Shown here: piece after piece, positions 34,806 through 46,353 of the stretch | Layout of the letters: every line of letters begins with the position of its first letter | Numbering within the stretch: the stretch's first letter is position 1 | Source of the DNA: Melampsora larici-populina 98AG31 | Taxonomy: Eukaryota; Basidiomycota; Pucciniomycetes; Pucciniales; Melampsoraceae | Assembly: GCF_000204055.1 (NCBI RefSeq) | Contig: NW_006768765.1 | Span: forward strand, 2,395,369-2,459,368 | Direction: 5' to 3' | DNA: 64,000 nt | Notes under the pieces: generated by a model | Databases searched by the model: none | Seen by the model: only the letters and a program-made list of their open reading frames with translations | Told to the model about the DNA's origin: nothing | Translations under genes and position numbers: made by a program

Positions 34806-36359
34806 GTGTAGTGTATATACTACTTGGGCTGGCTTTGGGACAGGGTGCCATGTCCCACTGTGCTGAGTTTAACAGAATACCTTGAGCTAAGTAATGATTA
34901 TGTATATGAACTATACCTCTTACATATTTGTCAAGTGGGATGAGTTGGTTGCTATGGTAAAAAGATGTGTCAATAGGTGCTATCAAAGGCCTTTTCATAA
35001 GATAAACTAGGACTTTGTTTGGAGAGAACTGTAAGTCCAGTATTTTGATTGTGTGGGTATTTATTGATTCTTAAACTTTGTTCTGTCAAGAAGCTGATCT
35101 TTCAGGGGGATTAGGATGATAATGCTTGTAACTTCTAACTAGGTTTGTTATATGTGATCACCATGTGCATTCCCCTGTTGATCAGGCTGAAGCTTACAAA
35201 TTGAAGAAAGTTGAAATGTTTGAGGGGGTGCATGATTAATGAGACTAGGTTGGGAAAATACAAGTTTGATGGGGTCAACATACTCTTGGAATTCAAGTGC
35301 AATGAAACTTGATGAGATATACTTGTAATCTAGAGAATAGATGAATCTCAATTGACTTCAGTCATACAGTCAATTAACATCTGGAATCCAGTGTACTTTG
35401 TGGTCACTCCATGAACTGGCTGGTATAGAAAACATACCTGGCTGGCTATCAACTTGGTGGACCAAGACGCAGCCAGATATCAGAGGATACGGGTCCTTGA
35501 GGACTTTTTTGTGGAGGTCTGAGTGTAATACCTATCTAATTTGGAGTACAATATGACCTATATCAACACATTCAATAGCTTTTTTGGTCACCAAAGATAC
35601 CTGTCTATCCCATTGGAGTTGCAGAGCATGGTGGCTTTGGTATGAGAGATGTACAGGGAATGACTATGAAAAGACAAGCTTTTGTTGGCAAAAATAAACA
35701 AAACATCATCTTGGGTGGCTGTGTCATGGTGACTAGACCATTTGACATCCTATCCTTGCTCAATCTCATTGATTCTTCACTCAAAAAAATGATTGACCTT
35801 TATAAATATTCCTCCCTCTTTTGCGCTCTCATATGATCCCATTGGATCCACACCATACATAGTCCCATCAATCTCCCAAAACTTTCAGTGTTTTGTTTGT
35901 TTTGTAAGTGATTGTGATGGTTAAACGAATAATTGAAAGTGTCCAGGGGTTTTATTTTATCTACATCAGAGTTGGAAGGCTGATGCAATATATGCAAAAG
36001 ACCTCTCAAGATCTTGTAGCTCATTTGGTGTCAGATCTTTCATACCCAAGAGCAAGACACTAGCCACTTGATAAGATGCTAATGTGTAAATTGTAATCAT
36101 GTAGGTCTTTTATGCTCATGGAAATCAGGTCAATCATAACTTTGAGGTGGGTTCTTTATAAGATTTGTTGAGTTGAGTTGTCTGGTGGATGATTGTAAAA
36201 CTGAGTCAAGAGTTAAAACCTCTTGAGCTGTTCTTTTTGGTTATGTATGCGCAAAGTGTGATGCACTGATGATAAGCTGAGCCTGTATGTTGTGAGTTTC
36301 ATTCCCGGGTTTTCTAAACTCAAAATAAATATAAAACTTCAAACTCAAACTTCTTAACC
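34806..36359. other. intergenic
   Basis: AT-rich with short motif-free frames. The last ~60 nt are the leader of the E2 gene. Confidence 0.4.
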
Positions 36360-38049
36360 ATGTCTTCTCGCCTTCGTCTTCACCCTCGAATTCTTCAATC
36401 TTCTTTTCATCTTCATCCTTCATCAACACTACGTCCTTACGTCTCGAAAACTTTACCATCACGCTCCAGCCCGCGTCATCTCTGTTTTACTTTTGTCCGT
36501 TGTCTGACCTATACAACCCCTCAGCGTAGTTCAATTCTACCTGGTCATGCTATCAAACCATTCCTGTTGGCCGATATTGGGGAAGGAATCACTGGTTGTG
36601 AGATTGTGAAATGGTATAACTCTTTTTTTTCTATATGTCTGCAAGATTTGACTTTGTCTGATTTCTTGCATCCGTTCCTATTAGGTTGGTAGCACCAGGT
36701 CAAGATGTCGCAGAATTCGATCCAATTTGTGAGGTACAGTCTGATAAAGCGACAGTCGAGATCACAAGCCCTTTCGAGGGTACTATTCATCAAATGTTCG
36801 GTGCTGTTGGCGAGGTCGTCAAAGTCGGCCACCCCCTTTGCGAGATCGTAGTGAAACAGGAGGGCGAAACTGTCACACCACCTGATACTCAGTCCAATGT
36901 TGTGGAACCCAGGGTAGAACCAATTGAACCACAGCTACATCTGAACATACCGATTACGACGACCCAGCCTCGTCTAGTTCACTCAACGCCTGCCGTAAGG
37001 CGTCTCGCCAAGGAGCACAGCATCAATATCGAGGCTATCACTGGCACCGGAAAGGACCAGCGGGTCACAAAGGAGGATGTGCTTCTATACATTTCTCGTC
37101 TAGCCACATCATCACACGAGTCCTCCTCTACTCCTTTGGAATCTACCGAACTTCCAACACCCTCCACAGCTGGGAGTGTACGAGTACCCTTCAATGACGT
37201 TCGACATGCGATGTTTAGAAGCATGTCTAAAGCTCTCAAAATCCCCCACTTTGGCTACTCAGAACAAATTGATGTCACCGAACTTGAAAGAGTGAGACTT
37301 GAGCTGAATAGCTCCAACGCTGAACCCAACACGAAACCTCGCCTGACACTATTCAGCTTGTTGATCAAAGCCATGGGACATGCCCTTCGATCAGAGCCCA
37401 TTTTTCGTTCTACGCTTGGCGAACCACCTTGCTTCGTTCAACGTCAAGCTGCGGATATCTCAATCGCTCTCAGTAGTCCACAGGGTCTTCTTACTCCCTT
37501 GATTCCTAATGTGGAACAGAAGACCGTTTATGAGATCGCTGATCACGTTCGTCGACTGCGGAAGTTTGTTGATACGATGGCAGATACCACTCGGCTGCCA
37601 GTTTTTCCTGAAGAGCTCGGTGGGAATCGGCCTGGGACGTTCACGCTGAGTAACATCGGAGTCATTGGTGGCAGTTGAGTGCCGTTTTTTTACCCAAACA
37701 ACCATCACATTTGGAGCTTGAGATGGATGTGAAAAAGCTGACAAAGTGCTCGGCTGCCATTCTAGCTTACACCTATCCAGTCATTCCCCCAACGGGTCAG
37801 CTAGGCATCGGAGCGTTTGGGAAAGTACAAGTCTTACCGGGTTATCGACCAACAGATATGGCCTTAGCATCAGCAATAGCCCGTGGTCTCAGTCGTGACC
37901 CATGTCCTCAACCTGAACCACGACTGATGTTATTTGCAAGTTTTTCGGCTGATCATCGAGCAGTAGAGGGAGTAGAACTAGCACGATTAGTTCAAAGACT
38001 CAAAGTGATCTGTGAACAACCTTCGAACTTCATAGGTCTTGGAATCTGA
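36360..38049 (+). CDS. lipoamide acyltransferase E2 of branched-chain 2-oxoacid dehydrogenase, mitochondrial
   Basis: Transfers the branched-chain acyl group from lipoamide to CoA in the mitochondrial complex that degrades Leu, Ile and Val. Exons 36360-36613, 36685-37673 and 37766-38049 give 508 aa. Order: an Arg/Ser/Leu-rich mitochondrial presequence (1-60); a lipoyl domain with the lipoylated lysine in EVQSDKATVEITS (~residue 105); a peripheral subunit-binding domain (STPAVRRLAKEH...TGTGKDQRVTKEDVL); a linker; and a catalytic domain from VPFNDVRHAMFRSM through SNIGVIGGT to FSADHRAVEGVELARL. The usual catalytic signature is HRxxDG; here it reads HRAVEG, with Glu for Asp. The His is kept. Assignment to the BCKDH rather than the pyruvate or 2-oxoglutarate E2 rests on the single lipoyl domain, DIGEGI start and SADHR context. 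Confidence 0.88.
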
Positions 38050-38546
38050 TCACCTTAAAGAGACAACCTTGGAATGACTCCTCACAATATGTATTGCCAT
38101 ATCACTGTCTGAGTGTGGGTGTTGTGTCTTGATAAATCGTTTATTTGTATAAAAAGTATTGCCGATATGTCCTGCAGTTGTTGTGATTTTTGTGATTTTT
38201 TTATTTGATCAATCTTGGTGCAAGTACTTTTTTATTTCTTATAGCAATCACCTTTTGTGAGAAATGATGGCAATGTGATTTGAACTTTATTTCCTCTTTC
38301 TTTTCCCCTTGCGCACAACTAAGAGACATTGCAGGAATTATGAAAGTAATGATTGTTCAGGTTTCTTTCATGGGGTTGATCAACTATGTGTTGTGTGGTG
38401 CTTTATCAGCGGGATACATAATGTATTTTAATCAAAAGTGACTTTATTTGTGTTTGAGAATAGGAGAGTTGAAAAATTGCGTTCATGTCAGCGCTGACAA
38501 TAGTGTTTCAGGGGCATCTGCTTGAAGGTGCAAGTCCGACTCCTCC
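38050..38546. other. intergenic
   Basis: 3' flank of the E2 gene. Nothing else recognised. Confidence 0.4.
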
Positions 38547-38830
38547 TCACAATACCAAAGAACAATTCAGGGGGTGGAATGGTGAAATTACTCCTCGCTG
38601 CATGGTTACAAAAGTCGAGCCTTTCTTTTCCATATCAAGCAACGAGAGGAGGTGATATGTAGACTGACCGACATCCAGGTTCAACCAATTCTGATCGACG
38701 CCCAAGTTTACATGACGTAGAACGTGTAATGCATACAATGACACAGCTTCTGTATTGCAGAGCTTATCGATTTGGTCACCATGAGACTCAGAGTTTACCA
38801 CTATGTAGTAGGAATCTCTTTGTTCATTTT
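38547..38830 (-). CDS. possible small gene, divergent from the next gene
   Basis: An 84-codon-plus minus frame (RHVNLGVDQNWLNLD, LLSLLDMEKKGSTFV) looks protein-like. A good donor (GGAATTG|GTAAGT near 38889) follows a short ATG-led exon (MIDKSEL), but no acceptor joins it in frame, so the start is unresolved. No family recognised. Confidence 0.3.
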
Positions 38831-38980
38831 ACAAACAAAGCACTTTACTCAAAGTCAGTGCTGAACTCAATCCCAAGATAACACTTACCAATTCCGACTT
38901 GTCAATCATCATTCTCATCTCATTCTCATTCACCTTTTTTTTAAATCTTTAACAAACTCTCAACTTCAAACCCAATCACA

Positions 38981-39696
38981 ATGGAAGCCAAATTAGCACG
39001 TGCATCTCATCGTCATCGTCAATTGGCCATTCATCACATCGAACGTCAAAGGGCAGCAGCCATCAAATTACAACCTAATAGTAACATCACTCTTCCATAT
39101 CATCATATTCAATCTAGTTCAAAGGAAGATAAGATTGCTGCTTTACGACATCGACGTATGAAAGCTGCATCTGTTGAAGATTCAAATCTTATTGCTTGTG
39201 ATCGACCTGTTCGTCCAGTCATCGATACTAATTCGAATGATATGAATCCAGATCAGTCTGAAGAAACGGAAATTTTGAATGAACAAGTTAACTGGAGAGC
39301 TGCTGTGTCTTTAGAAGAAGTGATGGTAGAGAAGCGACCAGCCAAGAATCGAATTGGTAAGCTTGATCAGAACTGCATCATGAATGGATACTTTTTAAAT
39401 CATCACTTCGAGAAACTAATCAATGATTTTTTTTAATCCTTTGTTTATCTCTAGACTCCTTTGAACTAGTTTGTCCACCAATCTCTCGAGTGATAGCTTT
39501 ATCAGATGAACCATCCACATCTGATTTTCCACAAGAAGGAATAGAAGAAGATGAAGGATGGGAAAGGATTGGAATTGATGGAGAACTTGAACTTGATCAT
39601 GAAACCGAAGTGGAAGTTCCTACCACTCGATCTTGGGTTGGTGTGGTACTTGGATTAGAAGAGAAACCTAAAGGATCAGAGAAGTTTGGAATTTAA
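38981..39696 (+). CDS. hypothetical protein, 205 aa
   Basis: Two exons, 38981-39356 and 39455-39696, joined in phase (NRI-DSFELVCPPISRV). The N-terminus is His/Arg-rich (residues 5-40) with KEDKIAALRHRRMKAA. The C-terminal half is strongly acidic (EGIEEDEGWERIGIDGELEL) and ends EEKPKGSEKFGI. The ATG follows a C/A-rich leader. No known domain recognised. The composition suggests a nuclear or cytosolic charged protein. Confidence 0.7.
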
Positions 39697-40569
39697 TTGA
39701 AGATTTAGGATTAGGAGTTGATGTTTCTGTTACGCAGTCTTTTGTCTCGATTTGAAGACGGTGCTTGTTCTTGGTCATATTTATTCTTAACAGATAAGGT
39801 TCAAAGGTTTCAGTCTTGAAGTCTTTGTGGAACAGGAAATTTGGAATCTGGAGATCCAAAAGCTTTTCCTCTCATCTTTTCTTTTGGTTATCTTTTCTTT
39901 TGGTTGTCTTCAATTTGTATTTTGTATCATATTATATAAGACTCACAAGATATATAGAAGCAAAGTTGACTCCTATTAGTGTCATCTGCCTTTTGTTTTC
40001 TTCATATAACTTCAGGGTTTCTTTGTAAGTTGTATCATCAGTATTGCAACCTTATAAGTTGTTTGTTTTTTACTTGACATCAATCAAATCAAACTCTCAA
40101 TGTATTGTCTCTTGCTTATTTACACCTTGTTTTGTTGCTCCGCTTGTTTAAGTTGGATTAGAAGAATATACAAATTTCAACTTTTTCATCGATTCTAAAC
40201 TGCTACTGCCCACAATCCAGTCACATCATATGTCTTTCATGCTCGGAACCCATGACTTTCCTGATCATGATCAAAATTAAATTAAGCAAATCGTCCACTC
40301 TCATCTAGAATTGTGGATCAAATGAACAAGCATATTATTATGCGGCCTAAGCTCATAGAACATGGTCACCGATCTCTTGACTCTTCAAGCTCTGATGTCA
40401 CATCACTTCTTCCCAACCAACCAGATTAAGTTCAGGAAATTGATGATCGATTTGAAAGAAAAAGGTCATGCGCTTAACGACTTTATCGATTCACATCCTT
40501 TGGGAACCAGGCTCTTGGCTCTTGGCATGAGGGAGCGAAAGCACATGATGAAGCAAGAAGCAAAAGGAA
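39697..40569. other. intergenic
   Basis: AT-rich. No supported gene. AAAA at 40562-40565 is the TTTT RNA polymerase III stop of the adjacent minus-strand tRNA. Confidence 0.5.
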
Positions 40570-40655
40570 TTCCGAACACGGGAATCGAACCCGTCTCTGC
40601 CGCGCACACCCGGGAAGATGAGAGGCGGCCATACTAGCCGATATACGAGCTCGGA
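40570..40655 (-). tRNA. tRNA-Glu (anticodon CTC) with intron
   Basis: Read on the minus strand: a 7-bp acceptor (TCCGAGC / GTTCGGA) with discriminator A; D arm with GGCTAG; anticodon stem GCCGC/GCGGC with loop CT-CTC-A; T arm ACGGG-TTCGATT-CCCGT. About 14 nt (TCTTCCCGGGTGTG) after position 37 form a canonical nuclear tRNA intron, leaving a 72-nt mature tRNA plus CCA. TTTT follows 4 nt after the 3' end. It decodes GAG. Confidence 0.88.
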
Positions 40656-41701
40656 TTAGCGTGAGAGACCAGTTTTGGTTCCATAACTGGAAAGGAATTG
40701 CGGAGCGAAAAGTAGAACTGGACATAGAGCGGGTTGAGGATGTTTGCGTGATAAAAAGTGGGTTGATCAAGATGTCTGATGAAGGTCAAGGAGTATCCAA
40801 TCTGATCAACGTCTATACGAGGTTCCAGACCCATGGCCGGTCGGCGATTGAAGAGACTAAGCAGAGCAGGCGGTTTGAGTATTTGAAGCGAGTTGCATTG
40901 AAAATGGCCTCCCGATGAAATTCTACTGGCATCAGATTGGAAAGAAAATAGGAAGTGATCTGGTATCGAATAGGCGAATGAGAGAAAAAGATCAAGGTCA
41001 TGGGTCTGTGCTCGATTGGATTATGTGTTGCATTTGAAATATGACCTAGGATTGAGCTTAAGTTTGGATTTGCTGAAATGCTCAGGACAAAACAGCGAGC
41101 ACGTGCCACCACCCATCATCTCACAGCTATAAAATCAGTAGCACCTGTCAAAGGTAAACAAGCAACCAATCATCTTCCCTTCTTCAATCCAATCATTTAA
41201 CTGATTGATCTTCAGGTCGGTTGATTCTCACTCATTACCTCGGTTCTACCTAATCAACTTGAATCTACATCTCGCTTACTATTTTCGTCTTCCTTGCACT
41301 TACGATCCTCCTCTTTACCTTTCAGAAGTCTTATTGGCTATATCTTACCGCTTGTCGGCCCTCTTTCGATCCACTTCGCATGTTCTCAAACGGACTGTCA
41401 AGGTCCGTTATTCTGTGCCTTTTACCACCTATCCTACAATCGAACTGACCTGTCCATTCTATCCTCACCGCAATGTCTTCTTCCCCATAATGCAATCTAA
41501 ACAGTTCCCACAACAGACACAACTCGTAATACACATTTTTCTTCAGCAGACCATCTTATTCATCCGATTGCTTGTCAACCTACTAATACCTTTCCTACAT
41601 CTTTTATCAGGGGCCGCAAACTTTGTGCACCGGGTCTAGACAGACAAACATCCTAATTACTTCACATTTCATCAAACTTTCAACTTCAAACCAATCTTAC
41701 C
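40656..41701. other. intergenic; INO1 promoter region
   Basis: No supported gene. From about 41165 the + strand is C/T-rich, forming the leader of the INO1 gene. A TATAAAA lies at 41129-41135. Confidence 0.45.
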
Positions 41702-43915
41702 ATGACTTCATCAATCTCTCACACCAACGGGCACTCCGCCGCAACCCATCAAAACGGTAACGGTGCTGAACACACCTCTGCTGCTATTCCGATAGTCGAT
41801 CCTACTGCGATGAGACGCCCAGTCGACTCGGTCAATGTTAAAAGCGAGCACACAAATTATTCTGTTTGTTGACATCTTTTCTGTCTCAAGTCGATTGCGC
41901 AAAACCTTCTATTTGGAGACTGATTGGATCTTTTACCGCTATAGGATTCTCACATATATTCAACTTATGAGCACCAAAATGCCCATGTCACCCGTACCGC
42001 TGATGGCAAGTACGAAGTTACTCCCATGAAGGAGACGATCGAGTTCAAGACCGAACGGAAGGTGCCTAAAACTGGGTAAGTCTTCAATTCATAATTGATA
42101 TCAATCGCTCCTTGACTCATCAAGTTCTCTCTGCTTGGACAGTCTGATGCTTGTCGGATGGGGCGGTAATAATGGAACTACCCTCACTGCTACCTGGCTT
42201 GCCAACAAGCACAACATCAGCTGGCATACCCGTGAGGGCGTACAAACCCCGAACTACATTGGTAGTCTGGTCCGAGCCTCTACTTGTGAGTTATCTTTGC
42301 GACCGCTGTGTTTTTTGCCCTGGTAGCTAATCCAGTTCTGCTTCTGAATTTCAGTGAGACTCGGTGTTGATGCCGAAACCGGTAAAGATGTCCATATCCC
42401 AATGTGCGATATGCTCCCAATGGTACATCCCAACGACTTAGTCATTGGTGGCTGGGACATCAGCGGAATGCCAATGGACCAAGCTATGAGACGTGCCAAG
42501 GTGATGGAGTGGGACTTACAACAACAACTCCAACCTCTTATGAGTCAGATGGTCCCATTGCCCTCCATCTATTACCCTGATTTGTACGTCCTATGGCTTC
42601 GATATACGATCTTTTCCCCTTTGCTCAAACTTGAATTACGTTCCCTTTTCTTTTGTAGTATCAACGCCAACCAAGAAGACCGAGCTGATAACGTGCTACC
42701 AGGTGATAACAAACAAGCTCATCTAGATAAAATTCGTAGCGACATTCGAGAATTCAAGACTGCTAATGATCTCGACAAGGTCATTGTCCTCTGGACTGCC
42801 AATACCGAACGATACTCGGAATTAATTCCGGGTGTCAACGACACCGCCAGCAACTTGGAGCAAGCGGTGGCACAAAACCATGACGAAGTTTCTCCCTCGA
42901 CCGTCTTTGCGATGGCTTGTATCTATGAAGGCGTGCCTTACATCAATGGTGCCCCTCAAAATACGTTTGTGCCGGGTTGTATGGAGTTGGCGGAGCAGTA
43001 TGGTGGCTTTATTGGTGGTGACGACTTCAAGTCTGGTCAGACGAAGATCAAGAGTTGCCTAGCAGAATTCTTGGTGAACAGTGGGATCAAGCCTCTCAGC
43101 ATTGCTTCGTACAACCATCTGGTTAGTTTTTTTTGTATTGAACCTGATATCGATCTGTGAATAAGAGGCTGAGATAACCTCATCGCGCTTTTCAGGGTAA
43201 CAACGACGGCAGAAACTTGAATGCTCAGAAGACTTTCCGCAGTAAGGAGATCAGTAAAAGTAGTGTGGTGGATGATATGGTGGAAGCCAACCACTTGCTT
43301 TACAAACCGCTACTCGAAGCACCCAAGGGTGAAAAGATGATCGAGGGTGGAAAGCAAGGTCGCAAGACCGAACACCCGGACCATTGTGTGGTCATTAAAT
43401 ATATGCCTGCCGTCGGAGATGATAAAGTAGCCCTCGATGAGTATTATAGTGAGCTAGCAATGTACGTATAGACTTGATTCATCAGTTCTCTTGGGTATAG
43501 GTACTGATTTGTTTTTCTTCAGGGGTGGGCGCAACAAGCTTGTGATCTCGAACACTTGCCAAGACTCGTTACTTGCTATTCCACTGATCTTTGATCTCGT
43601 CATTCTTACTGAACTTTTAACCCGAGTTCAATGTCGTAAGCAAAAGACTGAGGGTGAATCGAAATATGAAAACGTTTACTGCGTTTTGTCTTTGTTAAGC
43701 TCAATGCTCAGTAAGTTTTTTCATCTTACATCCAATTACTTCTCACCCTGTCTGATAAATTCTTTCCTTCTGCAGAGGCTCCATTAGTAAAGCCCGGAAC
43801 GGATGTGGTTAATGGGGCAGCCAGACAAAGAGCTGCTATTGATCATTTCTTGAGAGCCTTGATTGGATTACCAGCCTTAACGGAATGGGAGCAATCCAAG
43901 GTGTTGATCTCTTGA
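41702..43915 (+). CDS. INO1: inositol-3-phosphate synthase
   Basis: Converts glucose 6-phosphate to myo-inositol 3-phosphate with bound NAD, the first and rate-limiting step of inositol synthesis for phosphatidylinositol and phytate-type compounds; cytosolic. Eight exons (41702-41863, 41945-42075, 42143-42285, 42355-42583, 42659-43121, 43196-43461, 43523-43710, 43776-43915) keep phase and give 573 aa, slightly longer than the ~530 of yeast Ino1 because of an N-terminal Ser/His/Asn-rich stretch of about 45 residues. Signature motifs: the NAD loop [50 protein letters not shown] and [14 protein letters not shown]. All are intact, so the gene should be functional. No obvious inositol-responsive UAS was identified upstream. 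Confidence 0.97.
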
Positions 43916-45288
43916 TTGTTTCCTTTGATAGTTTTTCTTTTTTATACATCACAGAAACAAAACTTGTTCTGTTGTGAGCGTTCAGTGTCTCTGTTGTTCA
44001 CAAGCTACCTGTGATGATCACTTTTTCTATCCGTGCTATCAACTTTTTTTATCCCGTCTTTTCGTGTAGTTTTGATGCATTATGATTAATGTTAACAAAG
44101 CAAATGAAACCTCAAACCTGCCCCATGCACATGATTGTCTCTGCTATCTCTAGTGCGGCCCTCAATGGTACAGCAAACTAAACTGGTTCCAACAGTCATG
44201 CAAATGGATGCAGCTTCAGGAGTAACTAATTGGAAATCTCACTACTTGGGAGTTGGACTAATCTCGGTTGAGCACACATCTTGATTGTCTCAAACAAGGC
44301 ATGTACACTTTCACAAAAATGGGGCAGGCGATCAGTACCATGTCTCCATTTTCACTATCCAGAACTTTTTAATTTCAAGATTGATTCTGCCATGTGTGGT
44401 TCAAGTTGGACAAAGCAAAAGCGTTTAAATCGCAACTTTGGTAAATCCACTGAAATCCTTTGTGTGTAGGATTTCAAAAGCAAGGAAAGAAAGAACAAAG
44501 TTGTAGTACATATATCTGCTCTATTCCAATTTTGTTTTCCAGGGGTCTTCTATTGGAATTGACAAATGTCATCAGAATCCAGATAGTAAATGTGCTGGCC
44601 AAATGGTTGGAGTTGGTCAACAGGCCAAATTTGGATGTAATGCAACCCTTTTCATCTCAGGTCAGGTCATTCCTTGAATTCTGAACCAGAAACCCCCTGA
44701 GGTGTAGACTCTTTTACTTGCTTTTTCTTTGACTAATTGATCTTCACTTTTGGCTTGTTGGTTGTAATCCAAAGTTGAAATATTGATATGTGAGTTTTTA
44801 TTAACCGACTTCATGTCCTTCAAGATGGGCTTCAAGGAAGGTAACTTTTCCCTTCATTGCTAGTCAATCAATCATTTTCTTTGGATTCACATGTCTCTTC
44901 AGTCAATCAATATCTCTGATCATCTTTGGAGAATCCTATCTGTATCAAGTTGTCCATGGTTGAGGGATTGAGTTTATACTGGAATGGGCAGAGGGAACCC
45001 ATTTTAGAGGTGCACCTAGATGTGTTTCTTGAATCACTGTCACACCTAGAAGTATGCTTTTGCAGATCAAAATAAGCTGTGTTTGATCATAAAATGTGCA
45101 ATGTTGATGGATGGGACCGATTTTAATTCATCAAAACATGTACAATAAAAGAAAAAGTAGCCAAGCCAACTTTTTTCAAGTTTGTAGCCCCAGAAGCAAC
45201 ACTGAAATTGCTCCACTACACTATGAGTCTTTGCCAATTTTATTACAGAGCAGAGTTTCCACTATGATTAATCATGCTACAATGTGAT
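43916..45288. other. intergenic
   Basis: 3' flank of INO1 and AT-rich DNA up to the retroelement. No supported gene. Confidence 0.45.
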
Positions 45289-45512
45289 TCCATTTCACTC
45301 TTGGGCTACTGTGTAGTCCTGTAGTCTGGGGCCAAGTGCCCCGGTGCCCGGGGCTCTAACTGGATGTGGTGAAAACGTCACCCAAAGTACCTTCCTTACT
45401 CGAAGTCAAGAAGGTACGGGTTTGGGGGGTGCAGGGCCCCGGCCTGGCCTTGGTCTCGCGAAACCAAGTGGTTTGGTTTTCTCGGACAAATGGTCAGGTC
45501 GGGGTCCTCCAT
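45289..45512 (-). repeat. split direct repeat B2 (element 3' end)
   Basis: 224-bp copy matching 45804-46027, with two differences noted. It contains the GC palindrome GCCCCGGTGCCCGGGGC. Separated from A2 by 41 unique GT-rich bases (45513-45553). Confidence 0.9.
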
Positions 45513-45553
45513 GGGTCGGTGGGTGGGACGTTTGCTGGGTGGGTGGGGTGGTA

Positions 45554-45804
45554 GCAAAAACTGAGAATCTCACCAACGTGTGATGACTCGTGTGAGATTA
45601 TTGGAAACTTGAGATGGGTTGATCTGTAGTGATCACAGTGAAAGAGGGTGAGGGAGATCGAACAGGTATCGCACGCCAAATTTTTGGCCGAGAGATTTGA
45701 AATCTCTTCGCCATGCAAACCTTTCACTACCTCACCTTTCACAGGTCGCCCTCCCAAGTTTCCATGGACGGTAGAACCACCTGTGTTATGGTGGTTCAGG
45801 TCAT
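45554..45804 (-). repeat. split direct repeat A2 (internal)
   Basis: 251-bp copy of 51876-52126, one mismatch noted (TTTCACT versus TTTTACT). Abuts B1 directly at TCAT|CCATTT, the circle-type junction. Confidence 0.92.
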
Positions 45805-46027
45805 CCATTTCACTCTTGGGCTACTGTGTAGTCCTGTAGTCTGGGGCCAAGTGCCCCGGTGCCCGGGGCTCTAACTGGATGTGGCGAAAACGTCACCCAA
45901 AGTACCTTCCTTACTCGAAGTCAAGAAGGTACGGGTTTGGGGGGTGCAGGGCCCCGGCCTGGCCTTGGTCTCGCAAAACCAAGTGGTTTGGTTTTCTCGG
46001 ACAAATGGTCAGGTCGGGGTCCTCCAT
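45804..46027 (-). repeat. split direct repeat B1 (internal)
   Basis: Copy of B2. Begins where A2 ends, and its inner edge faces the tyrosine-recombinase gene. Confidence 0.9.
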
Positions 46028-46353
46028 CTCGACCCCCCCCCTCCCTCCAGTCGAGAGTCAGCATGCCTATGCGGGGCGCGCCCTGGGAACCCTCACTCGG
46101 ATGCCTCGCCGAGCGCCTACGAGCCACCCAGGCCCGCCCCACTCTCGCTCGACCGGTTTGGCAGCCGCTATCTTCTGAGAATTAAGGTTTGTTCTCACAT
46201 CTTCCTAAACGCCATTGATCGATCTTCCTTACACCACCGTCACTCGCATAGCCTGATGCGACTATATCTTAATACTCACATGGGACGTCAGGACGTATCA
46301 GTTTCTCCGGAGGGTCTCAATCAGTACTTTCGCCGTAAAGGCTTCTTTGTACG

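Noticed and set aside
40362..40637. 91-codon + frame as a protein gene
   Set aside because: It runs across the tRNA-Glu gene on the other strand and has no motif.
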